Source: Nakamurella multipartita DSM 44233 (GTDB taxonomy: Bacteria > Actinomycetota > Actinomycetes > Mycobacteriales > Nakamurellaceae). Taken from it: a stretch of DNA of 64,000 bases. A model generated the notes under the pieces. That model saw only the letters and a list, made by a program, of their open reading frames with translations. It had not been told where the DNA came from and did no database searches. The translations under genes and the position numbers were made by a program. Shown here piece after piece: positions 9,142-18,001 of this stretch. How positions within the stretch are numbered: the stretch's first letter is position 1; every line of letters starts with the position of its first letter. The DNA is taken from contig NC_013235.1 in NCBI RefSeq assembly GCF_000024365.1, positions 3,596,001 to 3,660,000 of the forward strand, given 5' to 3'.

Positions 9142-9866
9142 GATCGAATGAGGATGGCGCCACATTCGGTACAGCGGACGACCTGGTCGACCCCGGCCGC
9201 CCAGATGTCGTTCAGCGCGCTGCGGTCCAGGTCCATCCGGCAGGCCTCGCACCGCGGACCGTTGAGCGCGGCCGCCGCGGTCCGCCCACGGGCCCGGATC
9301 TGCTCGTACAGCGCGAGCAGGTCGGCCGGCATCCCGTCGGTCAGGCCGGCCCGTTCCGCGGTGACCCGGGCGATCTCGTCGTCGATGTCGGCGAAGGCGT
9401 CGTCCCGGCGCTGCTCGGCCGCCTGCAGGTCGGCCCGCGCGGTGGCCAGCTCGGCGTCGACCTGGGTGACCTGCGCGTCGGCGGTCTCCCGCCGTTCCAT
9501 CAGCTCCAGCGCTTCGTCCTCCAGGGTCGACTGGCGACGGGCCAGCGAGACCAGCTCGTGCTGCATGTTTTCCAGGTCCCGCGCCGGCGCCACGCCGGCG
9601 GCCAGCCGGTCGCTGTCGCGCTTGGCCCGGGCCCGCACGGCGTCGATCTCCTGGTCGAGCTTGCGCGATTCGCGGTCCAGATCGCCGATCTCGGCCTGCC
9701 CGCGGACCAGGGCGCCGCGCAGCCGCTCGACGGTCGCGGTGCCGTCGGCGATCTGGGCCAACTCGGGCAGGGTGCGACGGCGATGCTCGGCGGCGGCCAC
9801 GGCCTGATCGATGCGCGCGAGGTCCAGCAACCGTCGCTGGATGAACGGATCGGCTTTGGCAGGCAC
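9138..9866 (-). CDS. Coiled-coil protein with C4-type zinc ribbon
   Basis: A 242-residue protein from a GTG at 9866. Residues ~10-190 are a long antiparallel coiled coil rich in Ala, Glu and Arg. The C-terminus carries a zinc ribbon built from CEACRMDL and CTECGAIL. This architecture is the CT398/DUF164-like family, usually encoded next to the RNase H/phosphatase and Nif3-like genes in actinomycetes, as here. Proposed roles involve nucleic-acid or export-complex binding, but none is established for this version. Overlaps the RNase H gene by 4 bp, so co-translated. Confidence 0.88.
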   Translation of the reverse strand: MPAKADPFIQRRLLDLARIDQAVAAAEHRRRTLPELAQIADGTATVERLRGALVRGQAEIGDLDRESRKLDQEIDAVRARAKRDSDRLAAGVAPARDLENMQHELVSLARRQSTLEDEALELMERRETADAQVTQVDAELATARADLQAAEQRRDDAFADIDDEIARVTAERAGLTDGMPADLLALYEQIRARGRTAAAALNGPRCEACRMDLDRSALNDIWAAGVDQVVRCTECGAILIRS

Positions 9867-9909
9867 CGGCTACATCACCCCGTCGGACATTTCGGCTCGG
9901 CTGGCGACG

Positions 9910-10770
9910 CTACCCGACGGCGCCGGTCTCGGCGTGCACGGTCCAGGGATCGGTCCTGGTCGTGGACACCGTCACGGTGAGCTCGGGATGGGCGGCGCGC
10001 AGCAGGTCGGCGGCCACCGGCAACCAGGGCCACTCGCCGGCCCAGTGGGCGACGTCGACGACCGCCGGGTTCCCGGGGACGTCGACGAATTCGGCGACCA
10101 CGTGATGACGCAGGTCGGAGGTCAGGTACACGTCCGCGCCGGCGTCGGCGGCCGCGCTCAGGTAGGAATCGCCGGCCCCGCCGCACACCGCGACGGTGCG
10201 GATGGGCCGGTCGGGTCGGCCGGCGGCCCGGACGCCGCCCACCGTCGCCGGCAGCCGCCGCGCCGCGTGCGCGGCGAACTCGGTCAGCGTCATCGGTTGC
10301 GGCAGCACCCCGACCCGCCCGCTGCCGGTCACCCCGTGCTGTTCCGATCCCCGGTCCGATCCCTGTTCCGGTCCCCCGTCATGGGGCACCAGCGGCCGCG
10401 TCCCGCCCAGCCCGAGCACGGCGGCCAGCGCGTCGTTGACCCCGCCGACCGCGGTGTCGGCGTTGGTGTGCGCGGCCACGTGGGCCACCCCGGCCCGGAT
10501 CATCCGATGCACCAGGGCGCCCTTGGCCGAGTCGGCGGCCACCGACTGCAGCGGCCGGAACAACAGCGGGTGGTGGGTCAGCAGCAGTTGGGCGCCGGCG
10601 TCGATCGTCTCCTGCACGGTGGCCGGGTCGACGTCGACGGCCAGCCGGATGCCGGTCACCGGCTCGTCGGGATCGCCGCAGGTCAGCCCGATCCCCGTGT
10701 CCCAGTGCTCGGCCAGCGCGGCCGGGTAGGCCGTTTCCAGGGTGTGCAGGACATCACGCAGCCGGGTCAC
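9910..10770 (-). CDS. Nif3-like dinuclear metal centre protein
   Basis: A 286-residue NIF3/GTP cyclohydrolase I type 2 family protein from GTG 10770. The metal-binding residues are visible in LLTHHPLLF and AHTNADTAVGGVND near the N-terminus and in SDLRHHVVAEF and VAHWAGEWPWL near the C-terminus. The linker around residues 125-155 is low in complexity (GGPEQGSDRGSEQHG) and replaces the PII-like insert seen in longer members. Biochemical role in actinomycetes is unsettled. It heads the minus-strand cluster with the zinc-ribbon and RNase H genes and is divergent from the phosphatase gene at 10832. Confidence 0.88.
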   Translation of the reverse strand: MTRLRDVLHTLETAYPAALAEHWDTGIGLTCGDPDEPVTGIRLAVDVDPATVQETIDAGAQLLLTHHPLLFRPLQSVAADSAKGALVHRMIRAGVAHVAAHTNADTAVGGVNDALAAVLGLGGTRPLVPHDGGPEQGSDRGSEQHGVTGSGRVGVLPQPMTLTEFAAHAARRLPATVGGVRAAGRPDRPIRTVAVCGGAGDSYLSAAADAGADVYLTSDLRHHVVAEFVDVPGNPAVVDVAHWAGEWPWLPVAADLLRAAHPELTVTVSTTRTDPWTVHAETGAVG

Positions 10771-10831
10771 GCCCGCAGTGTCTCAGGCCCGGCCGTCCCG
10801 TGCGGTCGGCGACCTGAGGAACAATGGCCCG

Positions 10832-11347
10832 GTGACATCGGAGCTTCGGATCGCCGCCGACCCCCGGCTGCACGTCTGCGTGGTCTGCACCGGCAACATC
10901 TGCCGCTCCCCCATCGGCGAGCAGGTGCTGCGGCGCGCCCTGCAGGAGGCCGGGCTCGACGACCAGGTCCGGGTGAGCAGCGCCGGCACCGGCGACTGGC
11001 ACGTGGGCGCCGGCGCGCACCGCGGTTCGGTCCGGGTGCTGGCCGAGGCCGGCTATCCGACCGAGCACACCGCACGGCAGTTGACCCGGGCCGATCTGGC
11101 CGAGATCGACCTGGTGCTGGCGGCCGATCGGGATCACCGCGCCCTGGTCAAGCGGATGCTGAGCGAGCCGGAGCGGGACAAGGTCCGGCTGCTGCGGGAT
11201 TTCGACCCGGACGCCGACGGCGACGAGGTCCCCGACCCGTACTACGGCCCGCACCAGGGGTTCGTCGAGGTGTTGACGATGACGCAGGCGGCGGTGCCCG
11301 GCGTTATCGCCGAGATCCGGCGGCTGCTGGCCGAGCAGGACCGATGA
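10832..11347 (+). CDS. Low-molecular-weight protein-tyrosine phosphatase
   Basis: A 171-residue cytoplasmic phosphatase from GTG 10832, with GAGGA upstream. The P-loop CTGNICRS provides the nucleophile Cys19 and Arg25, and the general acid is Asp135 in the PDPYYG motif. Length and motif order are standard for the family that dephosphorylates tyrosine or arginine residues on proteins. The two tyrosines after the acid are the usual substrate-recognition or regulatory tyrosines. The SURF1 gene follows after 13 bp on the same strand. Confidence 0.93.
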   Translation: MTSELRIAADPRLHVCVVCTGNICRSPIGEQVLRRALQEAGLDDQVRVSSAGTGDWHVGAGAHRGSVRVLAEAGYPTEHTARQLTRADLAEIDLVLAADRDHRALVKRMLSEPERDKVRLLRDFDPDADGDEVPDPYYGPHQGFVEVLTMTQAAVPGVIAEIRRLLAEQDR

Positions 11348-11360
11348 ACCAGCGGTCACG

Positions 11361-12398
11361 ATGACCGGCCCGCGGACGGCTCCGGCCCCCGAGCGGCCCG
11401 GCGGCCTGCGGCGGCTGGCGTTCCTGCTGCGGCCCGGCTGGATCGCGGTCATCCTGGCCGGTCTGGCCTTCGCCGGGGCCTGCTTCTTCCTGCTCGCGCC
11501 CTGGCAGTTCAATCGCAACGCCGAGCGCACCGCCCAGAACGCGGCCATCACCGCCGCCCTGACCTCGCCGGCGGTGCCGGTGCTGGACCTGATGTCCACC
11601 ACCGGCCAGCCGCCGGAGTCCGCGACCTGGCACGTGGTCACCGCGACCGGCACCTTCGACCCGGCCCGGCAGGTCCTGGTCCGGCTGCGCCAGAACGCCG
11701 CCGGCCACCCCATTTCTGAGGTGGTGCTGCCGTTCCGGCTGACCACCGGGCAGACCCTGCTGGTCGACCGCGGTTCGATCACCTTCATCGAGCTGAGCCA
11801 GGGAGTGACCGTCCCCGACGTGCCCACGGGCCAGGTCACCATCAGCGGCCGCGTCCAGGACGACCAGCTCGACCCGTCCCAGCGGCCGCCGACCACCGAG
11901 AACGGTCAGGTGCAGGTCACCGAGATCAGCGCGGCCATGATCGGTCAGGCGTTCGGCACCCAGCCGGGCGAGGCGTTCCTGGGCGGCTTCGTCCAGCTGA
12001 CCGAGCAGAGCCCGGGCGTGCTCACCCCGATCGAGGTGCCGCAGACCGACGCCGGACCGTTCCTGTCCTACGCCCTGCAGTGGGAGGCCTTCGGGGTCAT
12101 CGCCCTGATCGGGCTGGGGGTGTTCGTGGTCCGCGAGATCCGCGACCCCCGCGCCGACGACGACGAACCGGACCCGCGGGTCCGCGCAGCGGCCACCGCA
12201 CCCACCGCCGCCCCGACCTCCGCCTCGACCACCGCCTCGACCACCGCCTCGACCTCGGTCCCGGCCTCGGCTCCAGCCGCTGGACCGAGCAAGGCCCCGG
12301 CGGCCGCCGAGCCGGTGGTGGCCGGGCGCGAATCGCGGCGCCGCTCCCGCGACGGGTTCGACCGCAGCCAACTCTGGGACGACGAGGGCACCCCCTGA
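11361..12398 (+). CDS. SURF1 family cytochrome oxidase assembly protein
   Basis: A 345-residue membrane protein with the SURF1 topology: one transmembrane helix near residues 25-48 (RPGWIAVILAG...), a large extracytoplasmic loop with the VDRGSI signature, and a second helix near residues 235-255. SURF1 proteins help insert haem into cytochrome c oxidase. The C-terminal ~80 residues after the second helix form a low-complexity Ala/Thr/Ser tail encoded partly by a 12-bp repeat (about 12225-12257); this is unlike typical members and probably disordered. The start is the ATG 13 bp after the phosphatase stop. Confidence 0.85.
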   Translation: MTGPRTAPAPERPGGLRRLAFLLRPGWIAVILAGLAFAGACFFLLAPWQFNRNAERTAQNAAITAALTSPAVPVLDLMSTTGQPPESATWHVVTATGTFDPARQVLVRLRQNAAGHPISEVVLPFRLTTGQTLLVDRGSITFIELSQGVTVPDVPTGQVTISGRVQDDQLDPSQRPPTTENGQVQVTEISAAMIGQAFGTQPGEAFLGGFVQLTEQSPGVLTPIEVPQTDAGPFLSYALQWEAFGVIALIGLGVFVVREIRDPRADDDEPDPRVRAAATAPTAAPTSASTTASTTASTSVPASAPAAGPSKAPAAAEPVVAGRESRRRSRDGFDRSQLWDDEGTP

Positions 12399-12442
12399 CG
12401 CCGGCCGAGGCCGCGGAGCGGGCCGCCGCGGCGCAGGACGCC

Positions 12443-13513
12443 GTGCTCACCGGGAACGTGCGGCGGCTCTGGGCGCTGCCCGGGACCGCGCTGGGCGTCA
12501 ACTCCCGCCCCGCGCGGCTGCGCCACCGCACCTTCCTGGCCTGGAACTACTGGTGGCAGGCGCACCTGCTGGACTGCCTCATCGACGCCGAGCTCCGGGC
12601 CCCGGACGATCGCCGCCGAGCCCTGATCCGGCGGGTCATCCGGTCGGTCCGGGTCCGCAACGCGGGCCGGTGGACCAACGCCTACTACGACGACATGGCC
12701 TGGCTGGGGCTGGCCCTGCACCGGGCCGACCAGATGCTCGGCCTCGGCCGGCCGCCGGTGGTGCGGCTGCTGACCGGCCGGCTGCTCGATGCCTGGTCGG
12801 CCGAGCTGGGCGGCGGCATCCCGTGGCGGCGCGGCGACGAGTTCAAGAACGCCCCGGCCAACGCACCGGCCGCGATCCTGTTGGCCCGCACCGGTTTCCT
12901 GGACCGGGCGGTGTCCACGGCCGGCTGGATCGACACCGTGCTGCGCGACCCGGAGACCAATCTGATCCGGGACGGCGCCCGACCCGACGGCGCCGGCGGC
13001 ATCCGGATCGAGACGCCGATCTACACCTACAACCAGGGCGCGGTCCTGGGGGCCGAGGTGGAGCTGGCCGCCCGGTCCGTGGCCGGGGCGCGGCACGCGG
13101 AACGGGTAGCCCGCACCGTGGACGCCGTCGCCGACCGGCTCTCGGTCGGCGGCGTGCTGACCGGGCACGCGGGCGGCGATTCCGGCCTGTTCACCGGCAT
13201 TCTGGCCCGCTACCTGGCCCGGGTGGCCACCGATCTGCCCGGTGACGACGCCCGGGCGGCGCGGGTCCGGACCCGCGCCGCCGACCTGGTGCGCACCTCG
13301 GCCGAGGCGGCCTGGGTGCACGCGAGCACGGCCGGCGGACGCCTGACGTTCGGCCCGGACTGGACCCGCCCGGCTCAGCCCCCGGGGGTGGCGGCCGGCG
13401 GACCGGAACGCGACCTGTCGGTGCAGCTGTCCGGCTGGATGCTGCTGGAGGCCGCCGCCGCGCTTGACCGGGTCGCCCACAGGCCCAGCACCGGCAGCAG
13501 CAACGGCAGGTAG
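12443..13513 (+). CDS. GH76-like glycoside hydrolase (alpha-1,6-mannanase fold)
   Basis: About 356 residues from GTG 12443. The frame is open further upstream and the residues TPAEAAERAAAAQDA before it look coded. They could be reached by a CTG at 12395 that overlaps the SURF1 stop, so the start is uncertain. The fold is an (alpha/alpha) barrel like GH76 endo-alpha-1,6-mannanases, with the paired acids in TNAYYDDMAWLG and conserved WWQAHLLDCLID, GGGIPWRRGDEFKNAPANAPA and YTYNQGAVLGA. There is no signal peptide, so it may act inside the cell or be exported otherwise. Its last ~45 codons overlap a minus-strand membrane protein gene. Confidence 0.82.
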   Translation: MLTGNVRRLWALPGTALGVNSRPARLRHRTFLAWNYWWQAHLLDCLIDAELRAPDDRRRALIRRVIRSVRVRNAGRWTNAYYDDMAWLGLALHRADQMLGLGRPPVVRLLTGRLLDAWSAELGGGIPWRRGDEFKNAPANAPAAILLARTGFLDRAVSTAGWIDTVLRDPETNLIRDGARPDGAGGIRIETPIYTYNQGAVLGAEVELAARSVAGARHAERVARTVDAVADRLSVGGVLTGHAGGDSGLFTGILARYLARVATDLPGDDARAARVRTRAADLVRTSAEAAWVHASTAGGRLTFGPDWTRPAQPPGVAAGGPERDLSVQLSGWMLLEAAAALDRVAHRPSTGSSNGR

Positions 13514-13842
13514 CCGTACCCGACGCCGAAGCCGGACCAGACCGCCGCCCGGCCGAAGCCGCCGACCGCGATCTCGGCCAACGACACCGCGACCACGCCG
13601 ACCAGCTCGACCAGGCAGCACCAGCGACTCACCCGCAGGCTGCGGTCGGTCCCCCGGCGCAAACCGGCCGCCGCCAGCAGGTACACCACCCCGGCGACCC
13701 CGCTCAGCGCGACCGCGGCCGCGGTCCGGCCGTCCACGACGGCCCCGGTCAACGCCTGGTAGCCGCTGCGGGCCAGCGCGGCGATGGCCAGCACCGTGTA
13801 GGCCACCCCCAACCCGACGACCAACGCCCCCGCCCTAGCCAC
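13375..13842 (-). CDS. Small integral membrane protein
   Basis: A 155-residue protein from GTG 13842 with four hydrophobic helices in the first ~115 residues (e.g. LGVAYTVLAIAALA and LPLLLPVLGLW). The remaining ~38 residues are hydrophilic and are encoded antisense to the conserved C-terminus of the GH76-like gene, so they look like run-on translation after loss of a stop codon. It is the last of three minus-strand genes that start with the PepSY-like gene and overlaps its upstream neighbour by 8 bp. Function unknown. Confidence 0.65.
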   Translation of the reverse strand: MARAGALVVGLGVAYTVLAIAALARSGYQALTGAVVDGRTAAAVALSGVAGVVYLLAAAGLRRGTDRSLRVSRWCCLVELVGVVAVSLAEIAVGGFGRAAVWSGFGVGYGYLPLLLPVLGLWATRSSAAAASSSIQPDSCTDRSRSGPPAATPGG

Positions 13843-14200
13843 CGCTGCGCCAGGTCGCGACCAGCCGCCACTGCACGACCAACCCCGCGATCGCCGCGAC
13901 CGCCAGCCGGATGTCCTGACCGGTGCGCACCCGGTCCCCGGTGCTCATCGCCCCGCAGACCGGCAACAACACGACGGCGACCGCCGCGTAGGCCAGGAAC
14001 AGGCCGGGCTCGGCCGGTCCCCGCCCGGTCACGATGGCCAACCCGGCCAGGCCGGCCTGCACCAGCAGCAGGAGCTGCAACATCCAGGCCGCCGCCTGCA
14101 GCCACCGCGGCCGGGGCACCCGGCGGGCCACGACCACCACCGCCAGGACGGCGATGACCAGGCTGTCGATCGCGATCGCCAGGACCAGCGGCGCCGTCAC
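13835..14200 (-). CDS. Small integral membrane protein
   Basis: A 121-residue protein from GTG 14200, overlapping the stop of the PepSY-like gene by 4 bp. It has about four transmembrane segments (for example LVLAIAIDSLVIAVLAVVVV and FLAYAAVAVVLLPVCGAM) and no soluble domain. It sits between a PepSY-TM protein and another small membrane protein in an operon behind an iron-box-like operator, so a part in iron or haem handling is possible, but nothing in its sequence shows this. Confidence 0.7.
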   Translation of the reverse strand: MTAPLVLAIAIDSLVIAVLAVVVVARRVPRPRWLQAAAWMLQLLLLVQAGLAGLAIVTGRGPAEPGLFLAYAAVAVVLLPVCGAMSTGDRVRTGQDIRLAVAAIAGLVVQWRLVATWRSGG

Positions 14201-15540
14201 GCTCGCGCCCTGCGGTTGCGGCGGGTCCGACGCCGGACCAGCCAGGTGGACACCCCGGTGACGGCCAGGGCCAGCGGGGCCAGGCCCAGGACCAGCCAGA
14301 TCGACCGCCACCAGCCGTTGACCACGAACCCGGCGTGCACCGGGAAGTTCCACATCTGCCACAGATGCTGGGACAGCGGCTCGTCCGGGCCGCCGCTGGT
14401 CAGGGTCGCCTGCGCGGTCCGCCGGTCGACGGCGACGCTGAGATCGCCCGGGAAGTCGGTCAGCTCGTAGGGGTCGATGCCGTCGGCCAGCCACACCGTG
14501 TACGTCGCCGTCGGGTCGTCCGCGTCCGGCAGCACCACGGCGGCCAGGCCGGCCGCGGGGACGAGGGCGAGCGCGGCGTTCGCGGCGGCGTCGACCCCGA
14601 CGTCGGCCCCCTCGCCCTCGGCCGAGACCACCTCGGGCGCCTCGACCGGGGTACCGGGGGTCAGCGCATTCCACACGGTCTCCACCGGGGTCAGCTCGAA
14701 GCCGGCCCCGGTCAGCCCCCAGATCAGCAGCAGCGGCAGCGAGATCATGCCGATCACCTTGTGCAGGTCGGTGTCCCGGGCGAACCGGCCCTTGCCCCGC
14801 CGCACGGTCAACGACGCCTTGAGCCGGCTCGGTCGGGGCCACCACAGCCACAGCCCGGAGACGGCCAGGAACAGCAGCACCAGGCCGAGCAGGCCCAGGA
14901 TCAGCGCCCCGACGGTGATCGGCGCCCCCTCGTAGCCCAGCCAGCCGGTGCCCGGCACCTCGGCGGTCAGCGCCTCGACGTACCCGGGCTCATTCTCGCA
15001 GGTCAGCAGGCACTCGTGCAGGTTGGCGGTCCAGGCCAGCCAGGTCGGCTCGGGCGCCACCTCCCCCAGCAGGGCGCCGGTGGCCGGGTCGACGGTGAAC
15101 GACCGCTCGAAGTCGGTGACCCGCAGCACGCCGTTCTCGGCGATGACCGCGGTGGGCGCGAAGTCCGGGTGCGCGGCGGCGACCGTGGCCTGCGCCTGGC
15201 CCAGGGTCACCGTCGCCGGTCCGCCGGCAGCGGCGTAGGCCTCGGAATTGAGCCATCGCTGGATCTCCGGCGCGTAGACCAGGATCGCGCCCGAGGTGGT
15301 GATGAGGACGAGCACCAGACCCAGGATCAGCGAGAGCCAGCGGTGGGTGACGATCAACGTGCGGCGCACCGGCCGGCGGCGGCGCCGAGCCTTGGGCCGC
15401 GGTGCCGGCCGGCTGGCGGGCGGCCGCGCCGCGGACACGGGTGCGGTGGCGGGAACGGGAGCGGGAGTGGCCGGCGGGGGCTCGTCCGGCTGGTCGTCGG
15501 AACCGGCCCCGTGGGCACCGGTCAATGATCCTGCAGTCAT
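14197..15540 (-). CDS. PepSY-associated transmembrane protein, probably iron regulated
   Basis: A 447-residue protein from ATG 15540. It has a Pro/Ala-rich cytoplasmic N-terminus, a basic stretch, then the PepSY-TM pattern: a first helix after THRWLSLILGLVLVLITTSGAI, PepSY segments outside, a helix near residues 225-250 ending in WLWWPRP, a central helix after DLHKVIGMISLPLLL, and a last helix near residue 420. Proteins of this type are often found with siderophore or metal uptake genes and are thought to reduce or process ferric complexes. A near-perfect DtxR/IdeR-type box lies just upstream. Two small membrane-protein genes follow with overlaps. Confidence 0.85.
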   Translation of the reverse strand: MTAGSLTGAHGAGSDDQPDEPPPATPAPVPATAPVSAARPPASRPAPRPKARRRRRPVRRTLIVTHRWLSLILGLVLVLITTSGAILVYAPEIQRWLNSEAYAAAGGPATVTLGQAQATVAAAHPDFAPTAVIAENGVLRVTDFERSFTVDPATGALLGEVAPEPTWLAWTANLHECLLTCENEPGYVEALTAEVPGTGWLGYEGAPITVGALILGLLGLVLLFLAVSGLWLWWPRPSRLKASLTVRRGKGRFARDTDLHKVIGMISLPLLLIWGLTGAGFELTPVETVWNALTPGTPVEAPEVVSAEGEGADVGVDAAANAALALVPAAGLAAVVLPDADDPTATYTVWLADGIDPYELTDFPGDLSVAVDRRTAQATLTSGGPDEPLSQHLWQMWNFPVHAGFVVNGWWRSIWLVLGLAPLALAVTGVSTWLVRRRTRRNRRARA

Positions 15541-15551
15541 GCGCGTATGGT

Positions 15552-15570
15552 CTAGGTAAGCCTTACCTAT
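15552..15570. promoter_or_regulatory. DtxR/IdeR-type iron box
   Basis: The 17-bp perfect palindrome TAGGTAAGCCTTACCTA (15553-15569) matches 17 of 19 positions of the IdeR/DtxR consensus TWAGGTWAGSCTWACCTWA. It lies 12 bp upstream of the ATG of the PepSY-like gene, where bound repressor would block transcription when iron is sufficient. Seen directly; binding is inferred. Confidence 0.85.
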
Positions 15571-15652
15571 GTCAATTCATGATCGACATACGACTGACGT
15601 GCCGTTGATCACGCAAAACAGCAGGAAACTGACATCGTGTCCGCCTTGTGAT

Positions 15653-15671
15653 GCAGGTTAGGCTCAGCTAT
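15653..15671. promoter_or_regulatory. Weaker second iron-box-like site
   Basis: The stretch GCAGGTTAGGCTCAGCTAT agrees with the IdeR consensus at 14 of 19 positions, with a well kept left half. It sits 43 bp before the GTG of the plus-strand gene at 15714, so both divergent genes could respond to iron. Weak match; could be chance. Confidence 0.4.
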
Positions 15672-15713
15672 ATCGCCTTGGTTCGGCGCCCCGAGCCGGT
15701 CTAGATTGAGCCG

Positions 15714-17030
15714 GTGACCCCCGCGCGTCCGCCGACCCGCCCCTTCCTCGGGGCTCTCGGATTCGCCGCCGGCGTCGGCGCCGCCGCCGGGGCCGCATTG
15801 GCCGCCCCCGGCGGCCTCAGGCGCGCGGTGGCCGGAGCGGGAATCGGGGCGGTCGCGCTCGCCACGACCGAGACGGTCTCCCGGCACCGGCAACGACCCG
15901 GCGAGCTCCCGCCGCTGTTCCAGCGCATCGCGGTCAGTGCGGCGCTGGTCGCACCGCTGGGCTGGGCCGCCGAGCGGTGCGGCGCCGGGCCGCGCACGAT
16001 CGCGACGGCCACCGGCGGACTGGGCGGACTGCTCGGCGTCCGGCCGCAGAAGATCGCCTTCGGCCCGGCGCTCGGCCTGGCCGCCGGTGCGCTGCTCGGC
16101 CGCACCCGGATGTCCGGCGCCGGGGTCGCGGCGGCCACCATGCTCGTCTACCGGGTGTCGTCGGCCCTGCTGTTCCGCGACGCCCAGGTCCGTCTGCTGG
16201 CCGAGCGGGTCCCGGCCGCCGAACTCCCGTTCGTAGTCCCGCGGGCGGCCCGATCCACCTATGTCGGCACGAGCTACCTGAAGGACCTGGCCGAGCAGCT
16301 GGGCGCCCGCTACGACCCGGACGTCGCCGACATCGGCATCGTGCCGTCGCTGGACGAGCTGGCCGGACCGGACTTCGACCCGGCCGCGGCCGACCCGCTG
16401 GTCCGCGAGTTCTACGAACACACCACCCGGTTCCGGCTGGACATCGACCCGCAGTGGCGGACCTGGATCCGCCCGGGCTACCTGCTCTATCGCAGCGTGG
16501 TCGCCCGGCCCCTGGGCCAGGCGAACGTCCCGATGAACCAGCGGGACATCGAACGCGGCGTGCGCAGCCGGATCGACACGATCACCCAGGCCGGCCGCGG
16601 CGGCGACCCGGAGACGATCCGCTGCTGGATCCGGTCCTACGCCGACACCGACGACCCCATTTACGTCGGCATCTACACCACCTACCGGGACGCCGACCGC
16701 GGGTACGTGAGCGTCGGCTTCCCGGTACCGCAGGGCAGCTTCACCGCCACCCTGCTGCCCCGGGCCCGGCCGGGTGGCGGGCTGATCCTGACCAGCAGCA
16801 GCGACCTGCCGCACCCCGGTCACTACCTGGCCGTCATCGAACCGGACGGCGGCGCGGACCCGGCCGGGAGCGAGCTGACCGTGCTGGCCGTGCCCGGCTT
16901 CGGCGAGCGGCTGGACGTGCACGTGCGTGACGGGCAGCTGCGCGCCGAGCACGCATTCACGCTGTTCGGCCGGCCGTTCCTGGTGCTGCACTACCGGATG
17001 CACCGCAAACCGGCCGCCGGCGCGGAGTAG
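15714..17030 (+). CDS. Conserved protein of unknown function with hydrophobic N-terminal half
   Basis: A 438-residue protein from GTG 15714. The first ~150 residues are rich in Gly and Ala with several possible membrane segments ([37 protein letters not shown]). Residues ~160-438 are soluble-looking, with [20 protein letters not shown] and [21 protein letters not shown] as the most characteristic pieces. I do not recognise the family. It is divergent from the iron-box PepSY operon and has a weaker iron-box-like sequence upstream, so it may belong to the iron response. Confidence 0.7.
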   Translation: MTPARPPTRPFLGALGFAAGVGAAAGAALAAPGGLRRAVAGAGIGAVALATTETVSRHRQRPGELPPLFQRIAVSAALVAPLGWAAERCGAGPRTIATATGGLGGLLGVRPQKIAFGPALGLAAGALLGRTRMSGAGVAAATMLVYRVSSALLFRDAQVRLLAERVPAAELPFVVPRAARSTYVGTSYLKDLAEQLGARYDPDVADIGIVPSLDELAGPDFDPAAADPLVREFYEHTTRFRLDIDPQWRTWIRPGYLLYRSVVARPLGQANVPMNQRDIERGVRSRIDTITQAGRGGDPETIRCWIRSYADTDDPIYVGIYTTYRDADRGYVSVGFPVPQGSFTATLLPRARPGGGLILTSSSDLPHPGHYLAVIEPDGGADPAGSELTVLAVPGFGERLDVHVRDGQLRAEHAFTLFGRPFLVLHYRMHRKPAAGAE

Positions 17031-17040
17031 CGTGCCGACG

Positions 17041-17928
17041 ATGCGTGTCGGTGTCGTCATCCTGCCCCAGTTCAGCTGGCCCGAGGCCCGCGCCCGATGG
17101 GCGTCGTTGCAGGAGCGGGGCTTTGCCCACGGCTGGACCTACGACCACCTGTCCTGGCGGGATCTGAAGGACGAGCCCTGGTTCGGCACCCTGCCCACCC
17201 TGGTCGCCGCGGCGACCGCGACCAGCACGCTGCGGTTGGGCACCTGGGTGATGTCGCCGAACTACCGGCACCCGGTCACCACGGCCAAGGACCTGATGAC
17301 CCTGGACGACGTGTCCGGCGGGCGGCTCATCGCGGCGGTCGGCGCGGGCGGCACCTGCTGGGACGCCACCGTGCTCGGCCAGCCGCCGCTGACGCCCCGG
17401 CAGCGGGTCGCCCGGCTGGCGGAGTTCGTCACGCTGACCGACCTGCTGCTCACCCAGGCCGACACCACCTGGGACGGCGAGTATTTTCACGCGGCGCAGG
17501 CCAAGATGATCCCGGCCGGCAGCCGATCCCGGATCGAGCTGGTGGTGGCCGGCAACGGCCCGAAGACGATCGGCCTGGCCGCCCGCACCGGCGACGGCTG
17601 GGCGACCACCGGTCCCGAATCGTCGGATCTGGCCCAGGATCAGTGGTGGGCCCGGGTGGCCGGACTGGCCCGGACGTTCGAGGACGCCGCCGCCGCGGCC
17701 GGCCGCGACCCGGCTGCCCTGCGCCGGTACCTGAACCTGGATTCGGCCCCGGAGCTGTCAATCGGCAGCCTGGACGCGTTCACCGACGCTGCCGGCCGGG
17801 CGGCCGAGCTGGGCTTCACCGACGTCGTCGTGCACTGGCCGCGGCCGGACGGCGTCTACGCCGGCGACGACGCGGTGCTGGATCGGATCGCGGCGTCATT
17901 GACCGGCGGGACGTGGACGGGCCGCTGA
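17041..17928 (+). CDS. LLM-class flavin-dependent oxidoreductase
   Basis: A 295-residue bacterial luciferase-like monooxygenase family protein. ATG 17041 is preferred; a GTG at 17032 is also in frame. Family pieces are VGVVILPQFSWPEA at the N-terminus, LRLGTWVMSPNYRHP, LDDVSGGRLIAAVGAGG and VAGNGPKTIGLAARTGDGW. In actinomycetes such proteins commonly use F420 or FMN to oxidise or reduce small molecules. No partner gene identifies the substrate. Confidence 0.87.
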   Translation: MRVGVVILPQFSWPEARARWASLQERGFAHGWTYDHLSWRDLKDEPWFGTLPTLVAAATATSTLRLGTWVMSPNYRHPVTTAKDLMTLDDVSGGRLIAAVGAGGTCWDATVLGQPPLTPRQRVARLAEFVTLTDLLLTQADTTWDGEYFHAAQAKMIPAGSRSRIELVVAGNGPKTIGLAARTGDGWATTGPESSDLAQDQWWARVAGLARTFEDAAAAAGRDPAALRRYLNLDSAPELSIGSLDAFTDAAGRAAELGFTDVVVHWPRPDGVYAGDDAVLDRIAASLTGGTWTGR

Positions 17929-17965
17929 GTCCTGGCCTCGCCCGATCCGCGAGAGGAGGCAAACC

Positions 17966-18001
17966 CTCGACATGTGCGTGTGTCACACATACAGTCGGGT
18001 C
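17966..18001 (+). promoter_or_regulatory. Candidate promoter giving a leaderless mRNA
   Basis: A -35-like CTCGAC (17966-17971) and a -10-like TACAGT (17990-17995) are separated by 18 bp, and the ATG at 18002 begins 7 nt after the -10 box. Transcription would then start at or next to the initiation codon. A strong AGGAGG at 17954-17959 lies in front of another in-frame ATG at 17972, so conventional initiation is the alternative. Confidence 0.4.
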
